Assembly (NCBI GenBank): GCA_009767595.1
Contig: VSDK01022358.1
Coordinates: 422,579 to 486,578, forward strand
DNA: 64,000 nucleotides
Direction of reading: 5' to 3'
DNA from: Symbiodinium kawagutii
Lineage: Eukaryota; Sar; Dinophyceae; Suessiales; Symbiodiniaceae
Every line of letters begins with the position of its first letter. Positions within the stretch are counted from its first letter, which is position 1. The notes under the pieces were generated by a model. That model ran no database searches and was not told the origin of the DNA. It saw only the letters and a list, made by a program, of their open reading frames with translations. The translations under genes were made by a program, and so were the position numbers. Shown here one piece after another: positions 10,131 to 18,954 of this stretch.

Positions 10131-13100
10131 ACGAGAGGGTTTACACCAAAGATGAGGTAGAGGAAATCCTACGAAAGGCTCGCGAAGAAAGAGAAGAGGA
10201 TATGAGGTTGAGAGGAGGAGAAAGAGTATGGGATGAAGGACTAAGAAGCTTTCCCGTGGTGTTGCCAAAGCTTCCAGAAGTCAACACTCGCAATGCATCG
10301 TTGGAAGCTGGGGACTGGCTCACACAGATCAGGCCGTTGATCTCAGATGTCAGTGCATCTGCAACAGCTTGGTGGAAGAGGTTGGAAGAAGAGACAGCAG
10401 CGAGGTACCAGGTGTGGTTGGCGGCTAAGCCAATGGAGAAACTTCAAGTGAAGCCACCGGACATTGGAACCATTTCGAAGGGCCACGAACGACTGGCGCA
10501 ACGAATTGCGGTTATGCTACTTCAAGCCGTCCCTGAAGGAGGCAAGCAGGAGTTGGTGGCGTCACGGCAAATGGATGCGACGAGTATTTTGTTCAAGATC
10601 TACAAGTCTTACCAACCTGGAGGCCTTGCTGAGAAGCGCCAAATCCTAGCCCAACTCACGGAGACCACCAAGGCGAAAAATCCCATGGAGGCTGTCAGTG
10701 CTTTGAGGTTGTGGATGAGGCAAGCGTCAAGAGCTAAGGAGCTGAAAGCATCCCTTCCGGACCCGGTGTTACAGGTGCGAGCATTGACGGGCATCATGGA
10801 GTATCTACTAGGCCAAGATGCACAGGCCTCGTTCCGAGTTTCTGCCCACCGCATGGAGCATGGCATCGATACGTCCCCAAGTGAAGCTGAAGTGATGCTG
10901 TTCTACGACGTGTTGTTAGCGGAGGCAGAACAGATGACGGCAAGTAGTGCTCCAGAGGACAAGGACTTCAATCGAGAAGAGGAAGACAAGGCCAGGGTCA
11001 AAGCCATCACAGCATCTCCCGGAAAACCAAAAGAACTCCTATGCAAGAATTGGGGAAGCGAAGGAGGCTGCAGGTATGGGAGACAATGTAAGTTCCACCA
11101 TGACTGGAACAACCTGGAGGAGCGACAAGAAAGATGCTGGCTATGCTCAGCAAAAGGCCATCGGAAGCATGAATGTCCCACGTTCACGGTCACCAAGGAC
11201 ACTGCCGCAAATGCGACAGGGGGGAGTGGAGGTGGTGAAAGTGGGAAAGGAAAAAATGCAGAAGGAAAAGCTAAAGGCAAAGGAAAGAAAGGAGGGAAGT
11301 CAGGAGAGAAGGGTCACCAAGGAGCAAAAGATGGAGGAAAGATGAACCAAGAAAAACATGAAAGTCAGGATGGTGAGGCAGGAGCAAGCAGTGTGAAGGC
11401 ATTGAAGAGCGAATCACCAGGGAAGGAAGAAGGAGGAGCCAGCAGTTCCACGGCAGGACAAGAAGCGCTGGTATCTGAGGTGACCAGCCTCCTGAAATCA
11501 ATTCGGGTTCAAAGTGAGCCCCAGCTCCGGGTGATGAGTGTGAAGAGCCTACATCGAGGAGAAGAACATACCTTGATTGATGGTGGGGCTACTCATTGCA
11601 TGCGAGAACGGAGGGACATGAAAGAATGGCAAGATGCAAAGGAAGTTGAGGTGAAGCTGGCGAATGGAGAAACCAGGATGAGACAATGCCAGACCACTAC
11701 AACGTTGCTGGTTGACAGACCAGTACAATCCATCATACCCATGGCCAAGTTGGTGGAACAAGGCTACACGGTGCGATGGAATCGAGGAGGATGTGAAATC
11801 GAAAGTCAAAAGCACGGAAGGATCCCTGTGAAGGTGGACCAAGGATGCCCCACATTGGAACGAGAGTGGGGGGAGAAGCTTATGAAGGAAGTGGAAGGAC
11901 ATGAGGAAAGGAAGAACAGGGTGAGGATGGCGATGAAGTGTGGAGTTTTGGCCGAAGATCAATATGAAAAGCAGTTGGCAGAACTCCAGGCATTATTTCC
12001 TCAAGTTCCTCTTCGCGTGCTGGAAAGAATTCCAGGAGAAAGAGAGTGGGATCCAGAGTTGATTCCTTTCAACAGGAGAATGCGGAGATCAATCGAAAAG
12101 GCCAAGGCGGTGATTATCAACATGTGCTCAGGTCCGAACAAAAAGAGATGGGCAGAGTTCAACAAGAACGATGTGGTGGTGATCAACGTGGACGTATTGT
12201 TGGGAGTGAATGCTTTGGATCCTCACGTGTCAGGTTGGGTGGAATCAATCATTGATTCTGGGAAGGTGGTCATGTATACAGGAGGACCCCCATGCAGGAC
12301 AGTGTCGTTGCGCCGACATCGAGGAGACAATGGTCCAAAGCCAGTCAGATCTCGACATGGAGAACATCGCTTTGGGCTTCCAGGATTGACTGGGTCACTG
12401 CAGGATCTGGCGGATCATGATTCAGCATTGCGGTTGAAAAACCTATGGTGGATGCATCGGGTGCTGAGGGCAAATCCTATGGCGGAGGTCGTCACGGAGC
12501 AACCAAAGGACCCAGCCGAATGGATGAAGGGGGGAGATGACAAACCCACGTTCTTGGTGTGGCCGGAGACAGAGATGATCATGAAGAAGTGGAACTTGGT
12601 CAAGGTTGGATTCAATCAAGGAGGCATGGGGCATGCTACACCCAAGCCAACCACATTGATCACGACCGCACGAGAGCTACAAGAACTGGAAGGCATCACG
12701 GGGGAGAGTTACAAGTCATCATGGCCAGTGAATTTAGAAGACAGGCTGAAGATGTCAAGGGAGTTGGCAACATGGGCCCCTGGATTGGTGGAAGCCATCA
12801 AACAAGTCATCCGGAGAAGGTTGAAGGAAGTACCGCAATTGAGGACTTTGAGCACGAAGGAGAAGGAGGCGATACGTGGATGGAAGTTGCACACAGAGAT
12901 GAACCATCTCCCGTATCGCAGGGACTGCGCAATATGCGTGGAGTCGATGGGGAAGGATCGACCTCACCGAAGACAGAAGTCCCCGGAACCTTTCACCCTT
13001 AGCCTGGATGTTGGAGGACCGTACTTGGAAGGGGTGGACCAGGTCGACTACCACAAGCCAAGGTATGTAGTGCTTGGAGTCATCACAATTCCAATGCGAG

Positions 13101-15421
13101 AAGGACGACCGTTGGTGGAAGGATTGCGGAAGCTTGGTCAAGATCAACAACCGATGGAATTGCCTGAAGTTCCAGAGGAGGCTGAGACCCCCAACAAGGA
13201 GGATGCTTGGAAGAGTGAGACCCCCAACCAGGAGGACGAACGGAAGAGTGAGACCCCCAACCAGGAGGACGAACGGAAGAGTGAGACCCCCAACCAGGAG
13301 GACGAACGGAAGAGTGAGACCCCCAACCAGGAGGACGAACGGAAGAGTGAGACCCGGGACCAGGAGGATGCAAGGAAGAAAGAGAACCCCAACCAAGATG
13401 TAGAAGATGAAGATCCATTCAAGGAGATGGAGGATGAACCAGAAGGGAACCTCTCAGAAGCGAAGGTCAAAGAGTTGGACGCCAAGAATCAGCGTTGGAA
13501 AGAATATCTGGAAACCACCATTGAGAATCCGGTGCAGTCATTGTCCATCACCATTCCAGTGAGGTTCAAGAAGTCGAAGGATGTGATTAGGGCAGTGGCA
13601 CAAATTGTGGCACGGTTGAGGGCCATGAACATCCCAATCAATCGAGTCCACACGGACAGAGGCAAGGAGTTTTGCTCTCATGAATTTGAGGAGTGGCTTC
13701 AGCGACGAGACCTATGGCATACCACGACAGCTGGGGATGAGCCGTCGACCAACTCCAGAGCGGAGAACGAGCTCAAGCTGGTCAAAGCTCGAGCAAGGAC
13801 GTTGATGAGGTCTACGAGTTGCGGTACCAGCAGATGGCCACTGGCGGTGCGGTATGCATCGGAGGAACGGTTTCGAGATCAACTCCGAAAGTGTGGTGTT
13901 CCATGTCCCCCACTGATTCCGTTTGGCATCAAAGCGTTAGCAAAGCAGAAGGCATGGATGAACAAGTTATCCAACAAAGAAGCTTGGAGAACCCCAATGA
14001 TACCGGTGAAGGTGTGGGGACCGGCATTTGACATGTCGATGACAAGCAAGGGCTACTTCCTGGAAATCGAAAGCCCTGGGAGATTTATGAGGTCAACAGT
14101 GGTGGCGGTTCCCAAAGGTGGCATGACAATGAGAGAGATCAACGATGACTACCGTGAAGAACCCGACGTTGACCTGGACTATGCCCCCTCACTACTGGAT
14201 GGAGAAGCCCCAGAAGAAGAAGACAATGTGCTCATGGATGAGGATAGCATGTTGGAATTGGACTTGATGGAGGCCAAAGAAGGCGATCATGGACTTCCTA
14301 CTCACGATCCACCACGAAAGCGAGTGACAGGTAAGCAACCACCCCAGCCAGAGCAAGCACGTAGTCGGGATCCAACCTTGCGAAGTCTTCAGGTTGGGGG
14401 GGAGTGGAAGGAAGATGAAGAAGCGAATTGGTGGTTGTGGGAACATTTGGGAATGACAAGTTGGGTTCAAGAAGAAAGAGCCATTATGAAAGATGAAGAA
14501 ACCATTCAAGTAGTGCTGGAAGTGGAAAAGATCATCAAAAGACTGGAGGACAAGTTGGAAGAGCAGGCGAGGTTGAAGAAGATAGAGATGAGGAAAAGTG
14601 AAGAGAGAGGAGCCCTGAGGCAAGAAGAGGAAGTGTTACAGACGAGAGTGGTCCCACAAGAAGAGGTGAGACAAGATCTGGAAGGCTGGAGGAAGGCATT
14701 TCAGGACGAATATGACTCACTTGTCAGTGGACCGGTGACCCCAATCTTCGACGAGGAGTTGGAGGAGTTGAGGAAGCAAGGGCAGAAAATCGAAGTGCTG
14801 CCAGCCAAGGCTATTGCAACGAAGAAACCACCGAATCGACGAAAGGCAAGAGTAGTCGTATGCGGCAACTTCGCTGAGGAGAAGAGCGACATCAACACAT
14901 CGGTGGGGGGAGTATGTGCAATGACCATCAGGGGAGGGGTACATGCAGCAGCCAAGAAGAGATGGAAGTTGGCATCGATAGATGTCAAAGGAGCTTTCCT
15001 TCAGGCAAAAAGGCGCTCCCTCGACAAGATTAGCATTGTCGAACCCCCAAGGTTGTTGGAGACGATGGGCATCACAGCGAGGAGAGAGAAGTGGCGAGTC
15101 CATTGCGCACTCTATGGCTTCACGGAGAGCCCAGGAGACTGGGCACATAGCCGCGATGAGGAGTTCGCAGTGATGCAATGGTCAGAAGGAGGTTGGTGGT
15201 ACTGGATGGAAAAAACAGCAGAACAGCACCTCTGGAAAATCTGCAAAGCTGAAGGAGAGGTCAAAAGAACCAAGGGACACACGGCTGGATGGATGGCTGT
15301 GTATGTGGACGACTTCCTGTTGGCTATGGAGGAGGCTGAGATGACTGGAGCATTTGAGGCGATTAAGAAGAAACGGAAATGCTCTGAACAGGACAATGGG
15401 TCAACAAAGAGAAAGCCATGA
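10127..15421 (+). CDS. Retrotransposon ORF2: Gag-zinc fingers, protease, MTase-like, integrase, RT
   Basis: 1,764 residues. Gag helical region about 40-280. A CCCH finger (C-X8-C-X5-C-X3-H) starts at residue 306 and a CCHC knuckle (C-X2-C-X4-H-X4-C) lies at 337-350. The protease has Asp485 in LIDGGATH (DGG where DSG/DTG is usual). The methyltransferase-like domain spans about 655-850, with INMCSGPNKKR, GGPPCRTVS near 719 and TEQP near 789. Integrase has an HHCC-like region near 922-937, Asp961, Asp1177 and Glu1213 (35 residues between the last two). The spacing Asp961-Asp1177 is enlarged by 11-residue acidic repeats. RT has DVKGAFL at 1619 and YVDD with catalytic Asp1728/1729. The frame stops inside the RT thumb, and the next ORF continues RT in the -1 frame. 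The GTG at 10127 is only the first start-like codon; the frame is open from 10034. Confidence 0.93.
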   Translation: MNERVYTKDEVEEILRKAREEREEDMRLRGGERVWDEGLRSFPVVLPKLPEVNTRNASLEAGDWLTQIRPLISDVSASATAWWKRLEEETAARYQVWLAAKPMEKLQVKPPDIGTISKGHERLAQRIAVMLLQAVPEGGKQELVASRQMDATSILFKIYKSYQPGGLAEKRQILAQLTETTKAKNPMEAVSALRLWMRQASRAKELKASLPDPVLQVRALTGIMEYLLGQDAQASFRVSAHRMEHGIDTSPSEAEVMLFYDVLLAEAEQMTASSAPEDKDFNREEEDKARVKAITASPGKPKELLCKNWGSEGGCRYGRQCKFHHDWNNLEERQERCWLCSAKGHRKHECPTFTVTKDTAANATGGSGGGESGKGKNAEGKAKGKGKKGGKSGEKGHQGAKDGGKMNQEKHESQDGEAGASSVKALKSESPGKEEGGASSSTAGQEALVSEVTSLLKSIRVQSEPQLRVMSVKSLHRGEEHTLIDGGATHCMRERRDMKEWQDAKEVEVKLANGETRMRQCQTTTTLLVDRPVQSIIPMAKLVEQGYTVRWNRGGCEIESQKHGRIPVKVDQGCPTLEREWGEKLMKEVEGHEERKNRVRMAMKCGVLAEDQYEKQLAELQALFPQVPLRVLERIPGEREWDPELIPFNRRMRRSIEKAKAVIINMCSGPNKKRWAEFNKNDVVVINVDVLLGVNALDPHVSGWVESIIDSGKVVMYTGGPPCRTVSLRRHRGDNGPKPVRSRHGEHRFGLPGLTGSLQDLADHDSALRLKNLWWMHRVLRANPMAEVVTEQPKDPAEWMKGGDDKPTFLVWPETEMIMKKWNLVKVGFNQGGMGHATPKPTTLITTARELQELEGITGESYKSSWPVNLEDRLKMSRELATWAPGLVEAIKQVIRRRLKEVPQLRTLSTKEKEAIRGWKLHTEMNHLPYRRDCAICVESMGKDRPHRRQKSPEPFTLSLDVGGPYLEGVDQVDYHKPRYVVLGVITIPMREGRPLVEGLRKLGQDQQPMELPEVPEEAETPNKEDAWKSETPNQEDERKSETPNQEDERKSETPNQEDERKSETPNQEDERKSETRDQEDARKKENPNQDVEDEDPFKEMEDEPEGNLSEAKVKELDAKNQRWKEYLETTIENPVQSLSITIPVRFKKSKDVIRAVAQIVARLRAMNIPINRVHTDRGKEFCSHEFEEWLQRRDLWHTTTAGDEPSTNSRAENELKLVKARARTLMRSTSCGTSRWPLAVRYASEERFRDQLRKCGVPCPPLIPFGIKALAKQKAWMNKLSNKEAWRTPMIPVKVWGPAFDMSMTSKGYFLEIESPGRFMRSTVVAVPKGGMTMREINDDYREEPDVDLDYAPSLLDGEAPEEEDNVLMDEDSMLELDLMEAKEGDHGLPTHDPPRKRVTGKQPPQPEQARSRDPTLRSLQVGGEWKEDEEANWWLWEHLGMTSWVQEERAIMKDEETIQVVLEVEKIIKRLEDKLEEQARLKKIEMRKSEERGALRQEEEVLQTRVVPQEEVRQDLEGWRKAFQDEYDSLVSGPVTPIFDEELEELRKQGQKIEVLPAKAIATKKPPNRRKARVVVCGNFAEEKSDINTSVGGVCAMTIRGGVHAAAKKRWKLASIDVKGAFLQAKRRSLDKISIVEPPRLLETMGITARREKWRVHCALYGFTESPGDWAHSRDEEFAVMQWSEGGWWYWMEKTAEQHLWKICKAEGEVKRTKGHTAGWMAVYVDDFLLAMEEAEMTGAFEAIKKKRKCSEQDNGSTKRKP
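12107..12680 (+). other. Methyltransferase-like domain inside the polyprotein
   Basis: This segment between protease and integrase carries, in order: a glycine-containing loop after a hydrophobic strand (VIINMCSGPNKKR), an acidic strand end (VVVINVDVLLG), a GGPPC motif like motif IV of cytosine-C5 methyltransferases, a TEQP like motif VI (ENV/ENP), and a C-terminal HATPKPTTLITT. Retrotransposon-encoded C5 methyltransferases are reported from dinoflagellates, but the usual PCQ is PCR here and other motifs are weak. Catalytic activity is inference. It could be a degenerate Rossmann domain with another role. Confidence 0.55.
13183..13375 (+). repeat. 33-bp tandem repeat within the integrase
   Basis: About five units of GAGACCCCCAACCAGGAGG plus 14 more bases encode repeats of the type KSETPNQEDER. 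The units keep frame, and the first and last are diverged. They sit between the first and second catalytic aspartates of the integrase. Confidence 0.9.
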
Positions 15422-17217
15422 GATTCTGTGGCTATGAGATCACCGAACTTTCAGAGGGAGGATTCCATCTCAAGCAGGAAGGCTACTTGACGGATCTCGT
15501 GGACAAGTACCAGCTGACCAGGAAAGAGACGTATCCAGTGCCGAAAGTTGAGGATGAAGAGGATGAAATTGAACCAGAGATGGAGGTGGTCAAACAGGCA
15601 CAAAGTCTATGCGGTGAACTTCTGTGGCTGTCGGGGAGGACACGCCCTGACATCAGCTATGGGGTGGGACTGATGAGCCGATTGATTCACCGAAGGCCGT
15701 CACTGGTGGTGAAGATTGGACATCACATCATGGCCTACCTCAACGCAACCAAAGCCAAAGGTCTCCACTACAGGACCGATGAACATCATGAAGGAGATGA
15801 ACTTCAGATACTGGCAGATGCCAGTTTTGCCCCTCCACACGAAAAGTTTCGAAGTGTGCATGGAGTGGTGGTTCAAAGAAGAGGAGATTTGTTGGCTTGG
15901 GAATCGTCGAGGCAACCATTTATAACACAGAGTACCGCAGAAGCGGAGCTTCTAGCATACAATGAAGCTCTGCAGCTGGGTGAATCCACGGATGCACTGT
16001 GCAAGGTGCTGGAGATTGTGGTTCCCAAGAAGCTTTTTGGAGATTCTCGAGCTGCTTTGGCGCAGTTGTTGGGAGACACTGGACCTTGGAGAACGCGTCA
16101 TCTACGCTTGAGGTCAGCAAAGCTTCGAGAACTACTTCATGATGAGACATCCGGATGGACGGCAGAGCACAAGGCTGGTACTGACTTGGTATCAGACGGA
16201 CTCACGAAAGCTCTTCAAGGTCAAGCTTTTCAACGGTTTGTGATGATGTTGAATGTGAAGGAGATGACTGAGCTCCCCAAAGAGGGAGAGGAACGGGCAA
16301 AGCTGTGTAGGATCGCTTGTGGGCTCAACACGTTTCACCCCCTTATGGTAGCCGGGTTGTCATTGGTAGGGATCAATGTTCCGGTAGCTGCACTGCTGAT
16401 CGTAGTAGCTGTGATCATGAGGGTGGTGGAGGGAAGATCAAAACAAGACCCGAAAAAGACCGTCGAAAAAAGATCCCATAAAAATGAAGAAGGGACACAA
16501 TTTGAAGGTCAGACCGAGGCGGCACGGTCACCCATAGGAATTGCGGGCACGGGCATACCGCATAGTAAGGGGGGCCCACTGGGCCAACAAAGCATCAAAG
16601 TGAAAGCTTTGAGGGTGAAGGAGGAAGAGAAGAGCAACGCAAGCGAAGATCGAAGACGAGGACCAATCGCAAGGGGTCAGGCAGCAATGGCCCCACCAAG
16701 ACCAAGAGAAGAAGATGTGGAGCAACTCACGGAGGAACTTCGTGAGATGACCATTCACCATGGAATCCGATCTGCACCGTCATCGTCTCAAGGAAGAAGA
16801 GGCGAATCCAGTGGCAGACCGGGATCGGCGCCAACAGGCAGCCAGCAACGACAAAGGTCACAAGAAGGACCACCAGCTGGGATGACAACGGAGGAGATTG
16901 AGCGTCACTGTCCGTGGCACCTGGAAGAGTTTCGCGAAGTGAACAGGGCAAGTACGGATGTGTGGAACCTCAAACTCTGGAATCAAGGCTGGGCGGTGAG
17001 GGAACATCGCAAGGAAAGAGTTCGGGTGTACCATCCGGTGCACTCAACTACTCCGTTTCGAGCTGATGACATCGAATCCATGAGGGTGACACGTCTATGT
17101 GGGGAACAGTCTGAAGTGATTCGCGACGAATGGACTGCAAACAATCCATGGACCAAGAAGGAAGGGTGGCGTGGGTACACCTTCTTCAGACGTGTCGAAG
17201 GATTCGAAGTGATTTAA
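15418..17217 (+). CDS. Retrotransposon ORF3: RT thumb, RNase H, C-terminal extension
   Basis: 599 residues. It begins at the conserved MRFCGYEI block that follows YVDD in copia RTs, and the preceding conserved WVNKEKA is also encoded in this frame just upstream, so ORF2 and ORF3 are one protein split by a -1 step near 15390-15395. RNase H has Asp134, Glu177 (STAEAE), Asp209 (FGDSRAAL) and Asp260 (LVSDGLTKAL), all four catalytic acids. Residues about 308-335 form a strong hydrophobic segment (VAGLSLVGINVPVAALLIVV and on), followed by roughly 260 hydrophilic residues. An extension with a membrane segment is unusual for a copia element. It has no recognised homologue and could be env-like only in topology. 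Confidence 0.9.
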   Translation: MRFCGYEITELSEGGFHLKQEGYLTDLVDKYQLTRKETYPVPKVEDEEDEIEPEMEVVKQAQSLCGELLWLSGRTRPDISYGVGLMSRLIHRRPSLVVKIGHHIMAYLNATKAKGLHYRTDEHHEGDELQILADASFAPPHEKFRSVHGVVVQRRGDLLAWESSRQPFITQSTAEAELLAYNEALQLGESTDALCKVLEIVVPKKLFGDSRAALAQLLGDTGPWRTRHLRLRSAKLRELLHDETSGWTAEHKAGTDLVSDGLTKALQGQAFQRFVMMLNVKEMTELPKEGEERAKLCRIACGLNTFHPLMVAGLSLVGINVPVAALLIVVAVIMRVVEGRSKQDPKKTVEKRSHKNEEGTQFEGQTEAARSPIGIAGTGIPHSKGGPLGQQSIKVKALRVKEEEKSNASEDRRRGPIARGQAAMAPPRPREEDVEQLTEELREMTIHHGIRSAPSSSQGRRGESSGRPGSAPTGSQQRQRSQEGPPAGMTTEEIERHCPWHLEEFREVNRASTDVWNLKLWNQGWAVREHRKERVRVYHPVHSTTPFRADDIESMRVTRLCGEQSEVIRDEWTANNPWTKKEGWRGYTFFRRVEGFEVI

Positions 17218-17234
17218 GGTCTTGAGCCTATGAT

Positions 17235-17278
17235 CCTACAGTGAAAGCACTGTGGGCTAGTTTTCCTGCGATGCAGGA
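17235..17278 (+). other. Two hairpins before the polypurine tract
   Basis: CCTACAGTG-AAAG-CACTGTGGG forms a 9-bp stem (one G-T pair), directly followed by TTCCTGC-GAT-GCAGGAA, a 7-bp perfect stem. They fill the gap between the polyprotein stop and the polypurine tract. A role in RNA 3' processing or packaging is inference. Confidence 0.65.
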
Positions 17279-17286
17279 AGGGGGAG
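17275..17286 (+). promoter_or_regulatory. Polypurine tract
   Basis: AGGAAGGGGGAG lies immediately before the TG of the 3' LTR, the position needed for plus-strand priming. It overlaps the 3' arm of the second hairpin. Confidence 0.85.
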
Positions 17287-17380
17287 TGCTGAAGGTATGG
17301 TTCGCTACCCAGCATGTCCAAATACCGAAGACCTTTTGATAGCTCAAGCAAAACAAGCGTTTCGGGTGGCTAAACCTCAG
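17287..17380 (+). repeat. 3' LTR (94 bp)
   Basis: 93 of 94 bases are identical to the 5' LTR. It is followed by TTGGT, the candidate right target-site duplication. Confidence 0.95.
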
Positions 17381-17890
17381 TTGGTAATAAACCATCCAGG
17401 ACTTTGGGGGTCCCTACATTGATATATAAACAGCCATATCAAGCGACATGTTCACAGGGTTGGTTGAGAGGCGATACTCAATGATTTACATGCATGTTAC
17501 TAGGCCATGAATCACTTTTGAATCACTATTGCCCCAGGTTGAATCATGAATCATGCGACTGTCAAATACTTCTCCTAGATCAATTCAGTGTTAATCGGGG
17601 GTACCGCTCTGTAGTGAGCAAAGAAAACCAAATAGTGCTGGCATCACTGCTGAGATTCAGTTCCATTGGAGCATCTCATGAAATTGTGGGTTATGCTAAA
17701 GTTTGAAGATCACTAGGGGCATCTTCATCGCTTCATAGTACTGAATAAGTTCAGCCAGCACAACCAACAACTGCGGTTCGGTCAGTTCCATGGCTGCCCC
17801 AAAGCTGGTGGCTTCTTACATTGAAAAAAACAACACCCGACCCAAACCAAACCACCACAGCAACCCAAACCAACTCAAACCAACTCAAAC
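17381..17890. other. No gene seen
   Basis: Unique sequence between the retrotransposon and the 9-bp satellite. Only short chance ORFs are present. Confidence 0.5.
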
Positions 17891-18572
17891 CAACCCAAAC
17901 CAACCCAACCAACCCAACCAACCCAACCAACCCAACCAACCCAACCAACCCAACCAACCCAACCAACCCAACCAACCCAACCAACCCAACCAACCCAACC
18001 AACCCAACCAACCCAACCAACCCAACCAACCCAACCAACCCAACCAACCCAACCAACCCAACCAACCCAACCAACCCAACCAACCCAACCAACCCAACCA
18101 ACCCAACCAACCCAACCAACCCAACCAACCCAACCAACCCAACCAACCCAACCAACCCAACCAACCCAACCAACCCAACCAACCCAACCAACCCAACCAA
18201 CCCAACCAACCCAACCAACCCAACCAACCCAACCAACCCAACCAACCCAACCAACCCAACCAACCCAACCAACCCAACCAACCCAACCAACCCAACCAAC
18301 CCAACCAACCCAACCAACCCAACCAACCCAACCAACCCAACCAACCCAACCAACCCAACCAACCCAACCAACCCAACCAACCCAACCAACCCAACCAACC
18401 CAACCAACCCAACCAACCCAACCAACCCAACCAACCCAACCAACCCAACCAACCCAACCAACCCAACCAACCCAACCAACCCAACCAACCCAACCAACCC
18501 AACCAACCCAACCACCCCAACCAACCCAACCAACCCAACCAACCCAACCAACCCAACCAACCCAACCAACCC
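17891..18572. repeat. 9-bp satellite, (CCCAACCAA)n
   Basis: About 75 head-to-tail copies of a nonamer with a single obvious variant (CCACCCCAA near 18514). Because 9 is a multiple of 3, several frames on both strands stay open, giving spurious NPT/NQP/VGL/VGW proteins of 250-310 residues. Confidence 0.97.
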
Positions 18573-18954
18573 AGCCCACCCAAATCATCAGCCAACCCCC
18601 ACCCACCAAAGCCACAGCCCCACCCAACCACGGCCCAGCTGCGCTGAAGCACTGGAGCAGCTCCCCACCTTCTGAGCGCTGATGATCAGTGCACCACCAG
18701 GTCTGGGGCAGCGCCGAGTTGAAGAACTGATTCGATGGTCGAAAATGATTGCGGAAGGGCTGATGGTTGATGGTCAGTTGATGGTCACTTGATTCATTGT
18801 AGTTGATCAATGGTTGGCTTGTGGCTGGCTTGTGTATACTACCTTGGGACTATGATTCTGGAGCCACTCCAAAAAACACTGGATAACCATGAATGATAGT
18901 TCCTTAGTGAAATCACTTGGAGTTATAATCCGAAAAAGACTAGAATCTTGCCAG

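Larger units (their letters stand above)
8826..17380 (+). mobile_element. Ty1/copia-type LTR retrotransposon, near complete
   Basis: An 8,555-bp element bounded by 94-bp direct LTRs that differ at one base. Order: 5' LTR, primer-binding site complementary to the initiator tRNA anticodon arm, Gag, protease, methyltransferase-like domain, integrase, reverse transcriptase, RNase H, C-terminal extension, two hairpins, polypurine tract, 3' LTR. Integrase before RT is the copia order. The polyprotein is interrupted by -1 steps at 10127 and about 15395, so this copy is probably not autonomous unless recoding occurs. The near-identical LTRs suggest recent insertion. The element's codon use and purine-rich plus strand (GAAGAGGAAG-like) differ from the neighbourhood. 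Confidence 0.95.

Noticed and set aside
9366-10268. 300-codon minus-strand ORF within the retrotransposon
   Set aside because: Antisense of the purine-rich Gag region, which yields Ser/Phe/Leu-rich frames. The sense strand carries the element's coding features.
9060-17217. Bacterial-type operon with ATGA-coupled genes
   Set aside because: The domains form one copia polyprotein and conserved RT residues continue across the frame change. The surroundings are eukaryotic.
17751-18810. Long ORFs of NPT, NQP, VGL and VGW repeats on both strands
   Set aside because: They arise from the 9-bp satellite, whose period keeps several frames open. There is no start context or non-repeat domain.
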